Positions 26,625-35,412 of a stretch of 64,000 nt of DNA are shown here, one piece after another. Made by a program: the position numbers and the translations under genes. Source of the DNA: Hyphomonadaceae bacterium (GTDB taxonomy: Bacteria > Pseudomonadota > Alphaproteobacteria > Caulobacterales > Hyphomonadaceae); assembly GCA_016714495.1 (NCBI GenBank), contig JADKDU010000001.1, positions 248,001 through 312,000 on the forward strand, read 5' to 3'. Numbering within the stretch: the stretch's first letter is position 1; each line of letters begins with the position of its first letter. The notes beneath the pieces were generated by a model. It had not been told where the DNA came from, ran no database searches, and worked only from the letters and a program-made list of their open reading frames with translations.

Positions 26625-28751
26625 ATGGAATCGCCTGATCCCACAGCCCCCCCGGACTTGCCGGATGATCTGCCCAAAGGCCTCATCGAAGAGGTCGAGG
26701 ACGACCTGCCTGAAGCAGAGATCGAGCCGGAAGAGCTCGAGATGGCGCCCGAGGAGATCTCTTCCGGGGTCGATCTCCACGCGTCCGAGGGTGGCAAGCA
26801 GAAGCGGGTCAGCGGGCCAGACGTGATCCGGGATCATGTGACGCGCCTGCCGGGCAAGCCGGGCGTCTATCGCATGTTCGGCGAGACTGGCGAGCTGCTC
26901 TATGTCGGCAAGGCGCGGAACCTGAAGGCGCGAGTTTCCAACTACGCCAAGATCGGCGGACAGACGCAGCGAATCGCGCGGATGATCTCCCTGACGCGGT
27001 CGATGGAGTTCGTGGTCACGGCGAGCGAGACGGAAGCGCTGCTGCTGGAAGCCAACCTGATCAAGAAGCTGAAGCCGCGCTTCAACATCATCCTGCGCGA
27101 CGACAAGAGCTTTCCTCACATTCTCATCCGCGAGGACCATGAAGCGCCGCAGGCGCTGAAGCATCGCGGCGCAAAGCGGATCAAGGGGCAGTATTTCGGA
27201 CCGTTCGCTTCGGCGGGGGCGGTGGATCACACGCTGGATACGCTGCAGAAGGCGTTCCTGCTGCGGACTTGCACGGACAATATCTACGCCACGCGTTCGC
27301 GGCCGTGCATGCTGCACCAGATGGGGCGATGTTCGGCGCCGTGCGTGGGGCTGATCCCGCTGGATGAGTATCGCGACCTGGTGCGCGAGGCGGAGCGGTT
27401 TCTCAATGGCGACGCAGAGACGCTGCAGGAACAACTGGCGACGCAGATGGAACGCGCGGCGCAGAACATGGACTATGAACGCGCGGCGGCCTTGCGCGAT
27501 CGCATTCGGGCGCTGGCTGCAGTCAGGCAATCGCAGAGCGTGAACCCGGACAATCTGGTCGAGGCCGATGTATTCGCGATCCACAGCGAGGCGGGACAGT
27601 CAGCCGTGCAGGCATTCTTCTTCCGCGCTGGGCAGAACTGGGGCGCGACGGTCTGGTATCCCAAGCATGATCGCGACGACACGCCGGAGCAGGTGCTGAC
27701 CGCTTTCCTTGCGCAGTTCTATGACGACCGGCCTGTGCCGAAGATGATCCTGCTGTCGAACGATATCGAGGAAGCGGACCTGATGACGGAAGCGCTGGAG
27801 CTGCGCGCGGAGCACAAGGTGGACATCCGCACGCCGCAACGGGGCGAGAAGCGCGGAATCGTGGCGCAAGCGCAGCTGAATGCGCGCGAGGCGCTGGGGC
27901 GCAGGCTGGCAGAGACGCAAAGCCAGGCGAAGATATTCTCGGCCGTGCAGAAGGTGTTCGACCTGGCCGAGCCGCCGAAGCGGATCGAGGTCTACGACAA
28001 CTCGCACATCATGGGCACGAACATGGTGGGCGGCATGGTGGTGGCGGGGCCGGATGGGTTCGAGAAAAATTCGTACCGCAAGTTCAACATCAAGGACCAG
28101 GAGATCGAACCCGGCGACGACTACGGCATGATGCGCGAAGTGATGCGCCGCAGGTTCGGTAGGCTGAAGAAGGAGTGGGAGGAGTTGAATGCGCCTCCTA
28201 CCCTCGCAGAGGTCGACCGCGCGACGCCCGACACGGCGCCCCCACCTGAGCCGCGCTCTCCAACCCTTGCCGACGATGCGCGCCGCCCGGATGCCTGGCC
28301 TGACCTTGTCCTGATCGACGGCGGCCTTGGGCAGCTCAGCGCCGCGAAAGATGCGATAGAGGCCTTAGGGTTTGCACCGGGCGTCCTGAACCTTGTCGCC
28401 ATCGCTAAGGGGCCGGATCGCAATGCGGGCCGCGAGCAATTCTTCAGGCCGGGGCGCGCCCCTTTCCAGCTGCCGCCGAATGATCCGGCGCTCTATTACC
28501 TGCAACGCCTACGCGACGAAGCGCACCGCTGGGCGATCGGCGCACACAGGGCGAAACGGTCAGCTGCGCTGGTCGGGCAGAACCCACTGGATGAGATTAC
28601 AGGCGTGGGCGTGCGGCGGAAGAAGGCCCTGCTCCACAAATTCGGGTCGGCAAAAGGCGTCAGTCGCGCAACTGTGACCGATCTTCAGACTGTGGAAGGC
28701 GTCAACGAAGCGCTGGCGAAACGGATCCATGATTTCTTCCATGGTAGTTAG
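26625..28751 (+). CDS. uvrC: Excinuclease ABC subunit C
   Basis: UvrC makes the dual incisions in nucleotide excision repair after UvrA/UvrB damage recognition. The 708-residue protein has the GIY-YIG nuclease (GKPGVYRMFGETGELLYVGKA, residues ~75-100, shortened here), a UVR motif (MDYERAAALRDRIRAL), the RNase H-like endonuclease with 'IEVYDNSHIMGTNMVGGMV' in part (YDNSHIMG) and 'LVLIDGGLGQLSAA', and a C-terminal (HhH)2 domain. Two oddities: an acidic N-terminal extension of about 60 residues rich in Glu/Asp/Pro, and a Pro/Ala-rich insert of about 35 residues before the DGG motif. Both are probably disordered. Confidence 0.95.
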   Translation: MESPDPTAPPDLPDDLPKGLIEEVEDDLPEAEIEPEELEMAPEEISSGVDLHASEGGKQKRVSGPDVIRDHVTRLPGKPGVYRMFGETGELLYVGKARNLKARVSNYAKIGGQTQRIARMISLTRSMEFVVTASETEALLLEANLIKKLKPRFNIILRDDKSFPHILIREDHEAPQALKHRGAKRIKGQYFGPFASAGAVDHTLDTLQKAFLLRTCTDNIYATRSRPCMLHQMGRCSAPCVGLIPLDEYRDLVREAERFLNGDAETLQEQLATQMERAAQNMDYERAAALRDRIRALAAVRQSQSVNPDNLVEADVFAIHSEAGQSAVQAFFFRAGQNWGATVWYPKHDRDDTPEQVLTAFLAQFYDDRPVPKMILLSNDIEEADLMTEALELRAEHKVDIRTPQRGEKRGIVAQAQLNAREALGRRLAETQSQAKIFSAVQKVFDLAEPPKRIEVYDNSHIMGTNMVGGMVVAGPDGFEKNSYRKFNIKDQEIEPGDDYGMMREVMRRRFGRLKKEWEELNAPPTLAEVDRATPDTAPPPEPRSPTLADDARRPDAWPDLVLIDGGLGQLSAAKDAIEALGFAPGVLNLVAIAKGPDRNAGREQFFRPGRAPFQLPPNDPALYYLQRLRDEAHRWAIGAHRAKRSAALVGQNPLDEITGVGVRRKKALLHKFGSAKGVSRATVTDLQTVEGVNEALAKRIHDFFHGS

Positions 28752-28859
28752 CCGGACGCTGTTCCACTTGCGCGGGGCGCCCGCCCTGCCACATTCAGGG
28801 CCCATTCATGGGCGATCCGTCAGGTGTTGCGGGTTCGTCCAGCGTTCAGTCGGGGATCC

Positions 28860-29480
28860 ATGAGCCGCCCTGTTCTTCTTGCCCTTGCAGCCGCCCTTGC
28901 GCTCGGCCAGCCAGCCAATTCGCAGACCGGCTCCAACGCCGCCGGCGCAAGCGCGATCAGCTCGCACCCGCCTTCCGGCGAGGCCAGCGGCGGCTACGGC
29001 ATGCTGGTGAATTTCACCCATGGCTTCATGGCGATGCAGACGCAGTACACAGCCAACATCGTCTCAGAGACGCTGGCGGCGGCGCTGCAGCGTTCACGCG
29101 ACAGTCTGTGGACCACGGGCAAACCGATTCCCGCGGAGGTGAAGAAGGGCCTGATCCCGTTCTACCCGGCCGAGATGCTGGAAAACGTTCGCTACGTGAT
29201 CGGCGATGTGAGCCCGTCAGGCGTCGCGGGCTTTGCGATTCGCAATGGCAATGCGGCGGCCGTGACACTGATCGACCTCGTCGTGTTCAAGGATGAAAAC
29301 TTTGTCGGCAGCCTGGGCCTGTGGGCGCACGAGCTGCACCATGTGCAGCAGTATTCCGAGTGGGGGCTGAGCGGCTTTGCCGCGAACTATGCGTTCGGCT
29401 GGCGCGAGGTCGAGGCGGAGGCCAGTGAGCGGGCCAAGGCGTTCGTCGCCTGGTTTCGCGAGCGGCACGGCCAGAACTAA
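28860..29480 (+). CDS. Exported HExxH protein, DUF4157-like
   Basis: A 206-residue protein with a signal peptide (MSRPVLLALAAALALGQPAN) and a zinc-metalloprotease-like motif 'LWAHELHHVQQYSEWG' near residue 155. HExxHxxQ is the pattern of DUF4157, a domain found in secreted or toxin-associated proteins whose activity is not established. The downstream 'FGWREVEAEASERA' supplies a conserved Glu that could be the third metal ligand. ATG 28860 was chosen because it starts the signal peptide; 28824 is also open. It sits 108 bases after uvrC and 62 bases before the esterase lipoprotein, all on the plus strand. Confidence 0.75.
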   Translation: MSRPVLLALAAALALGQPANSQTGSNAAGASAISSHPPSGEASGGYGMLVNFTHGFMAMQTQYTANIVSETLAAALQRSRDSLWTTGKPIPAEVKKGLIPFYPAEMLENVRYVIGDVSPSGVAGFAIRNGNAAAVTLIDLVVFKDENFVGSLGLWAHELHHVQQYSEWGLSGFAANYAFGWREVEAEASERAKAFVAWFRERHGQN

Positions 29481-29542
29481 GCCGTCTTTCCCTTCCTGAA
29501 CATTTGTCAGATGGTCGCCGCCACGAGCGCGGAGAGTCACGC

Positions 29543-31231
29543 ATGGGGGTTCGTCTGGTCGGTCTTGCAGCGATGCTCGCGGCCAGCTGCGCGACGCCTG
29601 CCCCCCGGCCTGTGATCGAACCGCCTGCAGCTGTCGCGGCGCCGCAGCCGCCTGCCACGCCGGCGCGCGCAGAGGAGGCGGGCCCTCAGGTGTTCAACGT
29701 GATGTTGGCGCCGGGCAATGACCCGAAGTCGGGCCGGCTGATCGTGGTCGCGAATCGCGTCGGCGCGGTCCCGGTCGCCGCGAGCGAGGCCAGCCCGCGC
29801 GCCCTGCCACCGACGGAGGCGAGTTATGTCGCGGCGCAGGAAGCCGCATCGATTACGCCGGCGCAGGCCGTGCGGTTCGATGCAGACAGGTTGGCCCATC
29901 CGCGGCCGTTATCGCACATCGAGCCGGGCGAATACTGGGTGCAGGTGCGGCTCGATACCGACCACGACATGGCCTATGGCGCGCCGACCGATCCCGACGC
30001 GGATTTCACGTCGATGCCGAAGAAGATCACGCTGCCGAGCGCAGCGCCGGTCGACATCATGCTGATGCCGGAGCGGAACGTGCTGTCGCCCAACCCGACT
30101 CCGCCGGCGCCTGCCCTGTTCAAATGCAATGGCCAGCGCATTCTCAAGCCGGCTTCGCCGGGCGAGGCCGAGGCGCACATGCGCCTGATCGATTTCGTGA
30201 GCCCATCGCTTAGCGCGTTCTGGGGCCGCGAGATGCATGTCTGCGGAATTGTGCTGTTGCCGCCGGGCTACGAGACGTCGAGCGCCAAATACCCCACAGT
30301 CTATCGCGCGGACGGTTTTGGTTCGAAGTTCACGACGCTGATCAATGCCGAACGTACGCATTTCGCGATGATGGAATCGGGGGCGACGCCGCCGATGATC
30401 CGCGTGCACTTGGATCACTCCTCGCCTTGGGGCACGCATGAATTTGCCGACTCGTTAAACAATGGGCCGTGGGGCAAGGCGCTGACGGAAGAGCTGATCC
30501 CGGCGCTCGAAAAACAATACCGGATGGATGCGGAGCCTTCGGGCCGTTTCACCACCGGGCATTCCTCAGGCGGTTGGTTCGCGCTCTGGCAGCAAGTGCG
30601 CTACCCGCGTGTATTCGGTGGAACATGGGCGCGCGCGCCCGACGCGGTAGATTTCCGCTCGTTCACTGGCGTCGACATCTATCGCCAGGCCGGGAATGCC
30701 TATTTCCGTGTCGATGGGTCAGCGCAATATCTGGTGCGCGATCCGGACGGAAAGGAAACGACCAGCTTGCAGAGCTATGCCCAGCGCGAACGTGTCTTTG
30801 GCGACTACGGCGGGCAGTTCGACAGTTTCGACTGGGTGTTCTCGCCGCGCGGGCAGGATGGTCGTCCGCAGCCGCTGTTTGATCGCACAACCGGAAAGAT
30901 CGATCTCGATGTCGCCGCCTACTGGCGCGAGCACTTCGACATCAGTCACATCATTCGCCGCGATTGGAAGACCCTGAAACCTGTGCTCGATGGCAAGATG
31001 CACGTGGTCGTTGGCGACACCGACACGTTCCATCTCAATGAAGCCGCTACGCTGCTGGAAACGGAGCTGAAATCGCTCGGCGCGACAGCGAGCTTCACCT
31101 TTGTCCCCGGCGGCACGCATTTCAATCTCGACCGCATCGGCGAAGATCCGATGGGGCTGGAAAAGAAGATTGCCTGGGAGATGTACGCCGTCGCCCGGCC
31201 CGATTCAAAACTCAAGCCGCCAACGCCATAG
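29543..31231 (+). CDS. Putative esterase (enterochelin-esterase-like) lipoprotein
   Basis: A 562-residue exported hydrolase. The signal ends in a lipobox (MLAASCAT). A Pro/Ala linker and an N-terminal beta-rich domain of about 200 residues precede a catalytic esterase D/Fes-like domain: 'HVCGIVLLPPGYETSSAKYPTVY' in part (LLPPGYETSS), nucleophile Ser in 'TTGHSSGGWFALW', 'GDTDTFH' and catalytic His in 'PGGTHFNL'. Such enzymes hydrolyse siderophore or other esters; the substrate here is unknown. The next gene starts 11 bases after its stop, so the esterase, amidohydrolase and acyl-CoA dehydrogenase may be one operon. Confidence 0.83.
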   Translation: MGVRLVGLAAMLAASCATPAPRPVIEPPAAVAAPQPPATPARAEEAGPQVFNVMLAPGNDPKSGRLIVVANRVGAVPVAASEASPRALPPTEASYVAAQEAASITPAQAVRFDADRLAHPRPLSHIEPGEYWVQVRLDTDHDMAYGAPTDPDADFTSMPKKITLPSAAPVDIMLMPERNVLSPNPTPPAPALFKCNGQRILKPASPGEAEAHMRLIDFVSPSLSAFWGREMHVCGIVLLPPGYETSSAKYPTVYRADGFGSKFTTLINAERTHFAMMESGATPPMIRVHLDHSSPWGTHEFADSLNNGPWGKALTEELIPALEKQYRMDAEPSGRFTTGHSSGGWFALWQQVRYPRVFGGTWARAPDAVDFRSFTGVDIYRQAGNAYFRVDGSAQYLVRDPDGKETTSLQSYAQRERVFGDYGGQFDSFDWVFSPRGQDGRPQPLFDRTTGKIDLDVAAYWREHFDISHIIRRDWKTLKPVLDGKMHVVVGDTDTFHLNEAATLLETELKSLGATASFTFVPGGTHFNLDRIGEDPMGLEKKIAWEMYAVARPDSKLKPPTP

Positions 31232-31242
31232 CGAGCGCAATC

Positions 31243-32280
31243 ATGACCGAAGCCATCATCGATCCCGATCTGTCGATCATCGATCCGCACCATCATCTTT
31301 GGGATCGCCGGCCGCTGCATCATCTGCCGCCTAACCCGCCGACGCATGCCTTCGAACACATCAGCCACCGCAAGGGTCTCTACCTGCTCGATCAGCTGCT
31401 GGAGGACACGAATTCGGGCCACAACATCGTGGCGACGGTGTTTCTCGAATGCCGCTCCATGTATCGCGCCGATGGACCGAACGAGTTGAAGCCGGTTGGC
31501 GAGACCGAATTCGTCAACGGTATAGCGGCGATGTCGGCGAGCGGCGTTTATGGCAAGACGCTGGTTTGTGCGGGCATTGTCGGCACGGCGGAACTGTTGC
31601 TCGGCGCTGACGTAGGCCGCGTGCTCGATGCGCAGATGGCGGCGGGCGGCGCGCGTTTCAAAGGTATCAGGCGCTCGACGTCTTATGACGCGGACACCGA
31701 CGTGCTAGGCCCGCTGAACCGTCACGCCGCTGGCGTGATGATGGAGCCGAAATTCCGCGAGGGCTTTGCCCAGCTGGGCAAGCGCGGCCTGTCGTTCGAC
31801 GCCTGGCTGCTGGAGCCCCAGCTGCCGGAGGTGATCGACCTAGCCCGTGCGTTTCCCGGCACGCCGATCGTGCTCGACCATGTCGGCACGCCGTTAGGCC
31901 TTGCAAGCTACAAGGGCAAGCTGCCGGAGCGTTTCGGCGTCTGGCGCGAGAATATCCGTGAACTGGCGAAATCGGAAAACGTGTGCGTCAAGCTCGGCGG
32001 CCTCGCCATGCCTTTCTGCAATTTCCCGTCGATGCTGTCGGATCCCCGTGCGCCTTCAACGCAACTGGCGCAGGAATGGCGGCCCTATATCGAAACCTGT
32101 ATCGAAGCGTTCGGCCCGAAGCGCGCCATGTTCGAAAGCAACTTCCCGGTCGACGAGCTGAGCTGTGACTACGCAACGCTGTGGAACGCGCTGAAGCTCA
32201 TCGCGAAAGATGCGACTGCGGACGACAAGCATGAACTGTTCTTCGGGACGGCGAACAGGTTCTATCAGTTAGGACTATAA
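31243..32280 (+). CDS. Amidohydrolase-family TIM-barrel hydrolase
   Basis: A 345-residue cytosolic protein of the amidohydrolase_2 family, which includes L-fuconolactonase and 2-pyrone-4,6-dicarboxylate lactonase. The N-terminal metal motif 'DPHHHLWD' is intact, followed by 'GTPIVLDHVGTP', 'VCVKLGGLAMP' and the C-terminal 'MFESNFPVDE' (the common GSDWP position reads ESNFP, as in some members). It is likely to hydrolyse a cyclic ester or similar bond. It lies between a secreted esterase and an acyl-CoA dehydrogenase with small gaps, suggesting that the three act on one imported ester-derived acid. Confidence 0.85.
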   Translation: MTEAIIDPDLSIIDPHHHLWDRRPLHHLPPNPPTHAFEHISHRKGLYLLDQLLEDTNSGHNIVATVFLECRSMYRADGPNELKPVGETEFVNGIAAMSASGVYGKTLVCAGIVGTAELLLGADVGRVLDAQMAAGGARFKGIRRSTSYDADTDVLGPLNRHAAGVMMEPKFREGFAQLGKRGLSFDAWLLEPQLPEVIDLARAFPGTPIVLDHVGTPLGLASYKGKLPERFGVWRENIRELAKSENVCVKLGGLAMPFCNFPSMLSDPRAPSTQLAQEWRPYIETCIEAFGPKRAMFESNFPVDELSCDYATLWNALKLIAKDATADDKHELFFGTANRFYQLGL

Positions 32281-32312
32281 GCTCCCGGCGCCGGAATGGC
32301 GGGAGACGGGAC

Positions 32313-33479
32313 ATGAACTTCGAGCTCGAGGAAGATCATCGCCTTTTGCAGGATCTCGTCGCGCGGTTCGTGCGCGAGATGCTGGTCCCGCTGGAGCAGA
32401 AGGTCCTCGAGCGCGACGCCAACGGACAAGGCGCCTATCTCAGCCACGAAGAGCGCGATCGAATTGATGCGCGTTCGCGCGACATGGGGCTGTGGGGGCT
32501 CGATGCGCCCGCCGATGTCGGTGGGGCGGACTTGCCGGCGGTTGCGATGATCGGCGTCAACATCGAGATGGGCAAAACGTGCGTTCCATATTACCTGGCG
32601 CCGGACTCACCCAACCTGCGCATGCTGATGGCGACAGTGAATGACGATCAGCGCGAACGCTATCTCAAGCCCTATGTGCGCAAAGGGACTGTCTCCGCGA
32701 TCGGCATTTCGGAGCCGGGCGCGGGAGCCGATCCGGCCGCAATGATCACGCGCGCGGTGCGCGAAGGCGATGAATGGGTTATCAATGGCCGCAAGATCTG
32801 GATTACGCGGGCGCAGGAAGCCGACTTCACCATCCTGATGGCCGTGACCGACAAGCAAAAGGGCGCGCGCGGCGGAATCTCGGCTTTCCTAATCGACAAG
32901 GGCGCGCCCGGGTTCAACGTTCTGCGTCGCATACCTATGATCGGCGGGCAGTTCACCTACGAGGTTGTGCTGGAGAATTGCCGTGTGCCTGCGGCCAACC
33001 TGCTCGGCGTCGAGGGACAGGGGTTTGCGCCAATGCAGGTGCGCCTGTCCACGCGCCGCCTGCAGATGGCGTCGTGGGCGATCGGCATGGCGCAGCGTGC
33101 CCTCGACATGATGCTGGAGTATGCGCCGCAACGCGTGGTGTTCGGCGAGCCGCTGGCGAACCGGCAGGCAATCCAGTGGTGGATCGCCGATGCCTACACA
33201 CGTATCAAGGCCGCGACACTGATGGCTTACGAGACCGCGTGGAAGCTCGATCGGGGCGCGGATGTGCGCACGGAGATTTCGGCGGTGAAGGCCTACGCGA
33301 CCGAGATGTCCTACGAAGTGCTCGACCATGCCATGCAGATTTACGGCGCCATGGGAATGACGAAGGAACTGCCGCTGTCGCTGATGCAAGCGCAGATGCG
33401 CACAATGCGCATCTATGACGGCCCGACCGAAGTGCATAAGTGGGTGGTGGCGAGAAACCTGTTGGGGCTGAAGCGGTAG
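32313..33479 (+). CDS. Acyl-CoA dehydrogenase
   Basis: A 388-residue FAD-dependent acyl-CoA dehydrogenase that forms an alpha,beta-double bond in an acyl-CoA and passes electrons to ETF. Family features: 'AIGISEPGAGADPAAM', 'WVINGRKIWITRAQEADF', 'QFTYEVVLENCRVPAANLLG' in part (LENCRVPAANLLG), and the C-terminal 'MRIYDGPTEVHKWVVARN' carrying the catalytic Glu position. GGGAGACGGGAC supplies a ribosome-binding site before ATG 32313. Its TAG stop directly abuts the stop of the convergent TetR gene. Confidence 0.92.
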   Translation: MNFELEEDHRLLQDLVARFVREMLVPLEQKVLERDANGQGAYLSHEERDRIDARSRDMGLWGLDAPADVGGADLPAVAMIGVNIEMGKTCVPYYLAPDSPNLRMLMATVNDDQRERYLKPYVRKGTVSAIGISEPGAGADPAAMITRAVREGDEWVINGRKIWITRAQEADFTILMAVTDKQKGARGGISAFLIDKGAPGFNVLRRIPMIGGQFTYEVVLENCRVPAANLLGVEGQGFAPMQVRLSTRRLQMASWAIGMAQRALDMMLEYAPQRVVFGEPLANRQAIQWWIADAYTRIKAATLMAYETAWKLDRGADVRTEISAVKAYATEMSYEVLDHAMQIYGAMGMTKELPLSLMQAQMRTMRIYDGPTEVHKWVVARNLLGLKR

Positions 33480-34133
33480 CTACAGCGCCTCGATGCCCCC
33501 CAGGAAAACCTTCACGGCGCGATCGACCGCATCGCGGATTTCCTGGTCGGATGGCACGTCCTTGGGCATCGTCATCGCGCGAAGCAGGATGCGCGAGCGC
33601 ACGAGGTCGATGAAGATCTGCGAGGCGGTGTCGTAATCTGCGATCTTGATCTCACCGGCCTTAGCCCGATCCTCGAGATAGGTCGCCAGCGCTTTGCGTA
33701 CGACATCCGGGCCGCGCTTGCGCCAGGTCTGGACCATGTCCGGAAAAGCCTTGGCCTGTGTCACCATCAGGCGGAACATATCCAGCGATTCCGGCGTGGC
33801 CTGCTTGCTCAGGAACGCCTCGCCAATTCGCCGCAGGCCTTCGCGGATGGGCGCGTGGGCGGCGAGCTCGACGTGCATCTGCTCAGTCAGCTCGCTGACA
33901 CGCGAGTCGATCATGGCTTCGAACAGGCCCTTCTTGCCGCCGAACTGGGCGTAAAGCGTGGAGAGCGAGCCGCCCGCACGGCGTACGATTTCGGCCATGT
34001 TGGCGTGTTCGTAGCCAAATTCGATGAACACCTCGCGCGCCGCGCGAAGGAAAGCGGCGCGCCTAAGCTCGGCCCGGCCGGTTTCCGGGTCCGGCGTTGC
34101 GAGGGTGTTTTCAGAACGGTTCTGCTGCGACAT
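33480..34133 (-). CDS. TetR-family repressor of the adjacent efflux pair
   Basis: A 217-residue TetR-type regulator. The N-terminal DNA-binding domain (RAELRRAAFLRAAREVFIEFGYE, 'NMAEIVRRAGGSLSTLYAQFGGK' shortened here) is followed by a TetR_C-like helical domain (FRLMVTQAKAFPDMVQTWRKRG in part). It is transcribed divergently from the EmrA/EmrB-type genes across a 134-base gap containing two inverted repeats, the classic arrangement for a drug-responsive repressor that also controls itself. The inducer is unknown. Its stop abuts that of the convergent acyl-CoA dehydrogenase. Confidence 0.88.
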   Translation of the reverse strand: MSQQNRSENTLATPDPETGRAELRRAAFLRAAREVFIEFGYEHANMAEIVRRAGGSLSTLYAQFGGKKGLFEAMIDSRVSELTEQMHVELAAHAPIREGLRRIGEAFLSKQATPESLDMFRLMVTQAKAFPDMVQTWRKRGPDVVRKALATYLEDRAKAGEIKIADYDTASQIFIDLVRSRILLRAMTMPKDVPSDQEIRDAVDRAVKVFLGGIEAL

Positions 34134-34182
34134 GCTATTAGAGATACTCGTTGTCGGGCCGGCTTGATACTCACGGTTGTGT

Positions 34183-34245
34183 CGTTACATATCAACTCGA
34201 TCGTAACGGAAATTACATACAACCTGCCTGCGCAGACGGTATGTA
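34183..34245. promoter_or_regulatory. Candidate TetR operators between divergent genes
   Basis: Two inverted repeats lie in the TetR/emrA intergenic gap: CGTTAC (34183-34188) with GTAACG (34203-34208), spacer 14, and TACATAC (34214-34220) with GTATGTA (34239-34245), spacer 18. Both are perfect in their arms. Either could be bound by the TetR dimer and cover both promoters. Confidence 0.5.
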
Positions 34246-34267
34246 GGTCCCGACAGGACGGCACAAA

Positions 34268-35407
34268 ATGGCCCTGACAACCGTCAAGACCGAAGCAGGC
34301 GCTGCTCCGCCCGCCGCGGAAAGGCCTGTTGGCGCCGAGGCTGCCGCGCCTGCAGTGGCGAAGCCTAAATCAGGCCTCCGCAAGAAAATCATGATCGGCG
34401 TCGCCGCCGTCGCAGGCGTTGGCGTGCTATGGTTCGCCGCTGACTGGTTCTTCGTTGGTCGGTTCAACATCTCGACCGAAAACGCCTTCATCCGGGCTGA
34501 CATAACGCGCGTCACGCCCAAGGTTCAGGGGTACGTCACCAAGATCCATGTCGAGGAAAACCAGCCCGTCAAAGTCGGCGATCTGCTGATCACGCTCGAG
34601 GCCGCCGACTTCGAGGCGCGCGTCGCGCAGGCGAGAGCCGAACTCGCGCAAGCCGAGGCCGACGCCGCCCAAGCCGATGCCCGCATCGCCGCCCAACGCG
34701 ATACGCTCGCCGAGGCCCGCGCCGCACGCGAAGCGGCGGATGCGTCAGCCGATCTGTCGGCATCCGACGCCAAGCGCCTGTCAGAGCTGGCCGACAAAGG
34801 CTGGTATCCGAAAGCGAAGGTCGATCAGGCCGAAGCCGCCAGACGCACCACTGCCGCGCAGCTGACGCAGGCCGAAGCCGCGATCACGTCGGAACGCAGT
34901 CAGCTGACCAGCACGCAGGCCGCCGCCCAGTCTGCTGTCGCCCGGATCGAAGCCGCGCGCGCCAAGCTTGCCGCCGCCGAGCTCGATCTTGGCCGCACGG
35001 AAATCCGATCGCCGGTGACCGGCACGGTCGCCAACAAAACGATCACCGAAGGCCAGCTGCTGTCTCCAAACCAGCCGGCGCTTGCCATCGTCACGTCGGG
35101 CGATGCGTGGGTGACCGCCAATTTCAAGGAAACGCAGATTTCGGAAATGCGCGTCGGCCAGTGCGTGCGCATCCATGTCGACGCCTATCCAAGCCTGCAC
35201 GTGACCGGCACGGTCGAAAGCATCGCGCCGAACACCGGGGCGACGTTCAGTCTCGTGCCGCAGGACACCGCGACCGGCAACTTCACCAAGATCGTGCAGC
35301 GCGTTCCGGTGCGCATCGCACTCGACAAGGAAGCGCTGGCTTCCGGCCTGCTGCGGTCTGGTCTGCAGGTCGCCGCGACGGTCTCCACTAAAGCTGACTG
35401 CGAGTAA
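34268..35407 (+). CDS. emrA: EmrA/HlyD-family membrane fusion protein
   Basis: The periplasmic adaptor of a tripartite drug efflux pump. The 379-residue protein has one N-terminal transmembrane helix (IMIGVAAVAGVGVLWFAADW), then 'TENAFIRADITRVTPKVQGYV', lipoyl half-motifs, a long alanine-rich coiled coil (residues ~110-235) and 'RTEIRSPVTGTVANKTI', followed by a beta-barrel domain. It would link the inner-membrane EmrB-type pump to an outer-membrane TolC-like channel encoded elsewhere. It is the first gene of a two-gene unit, with the partner starting five bases after its stop, and faces a divergent TetR repressor. Confidence 0.9.
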   Translation: MALTTVKTEAGAAPPAAERPVGAEAAAPAVAKPKSGLRKKIMIGVAAVAGVGVLWFAADWFFVGRFNISTENAFIRADITRVTPKVQGYVTKIHVEENQPVKVGDLLITLEAADFEARVAQARAELAQAEADAAQADARIAAQRDTLAEARAAREAADASADLSASDAKRLSELADKGWYPKAKVDQAEAARRTTAAQLTQAEAAITSERSQLTSTQAAAQSAVARIEAARAKLAAAELDLGRTEIRSPVTGTVANKTITEGQLLSPNQPALAIVTSGDAWVTANFKETQISEMRVGQCVRIHVDAYPSLHVTGTVESIAPNTGATFSLVPQDTATGNFTKIVQRVPVRIALDKEALASGLLRSGLQVAATVSTKADCE

Positions 35408-35412
35408 CGCGG

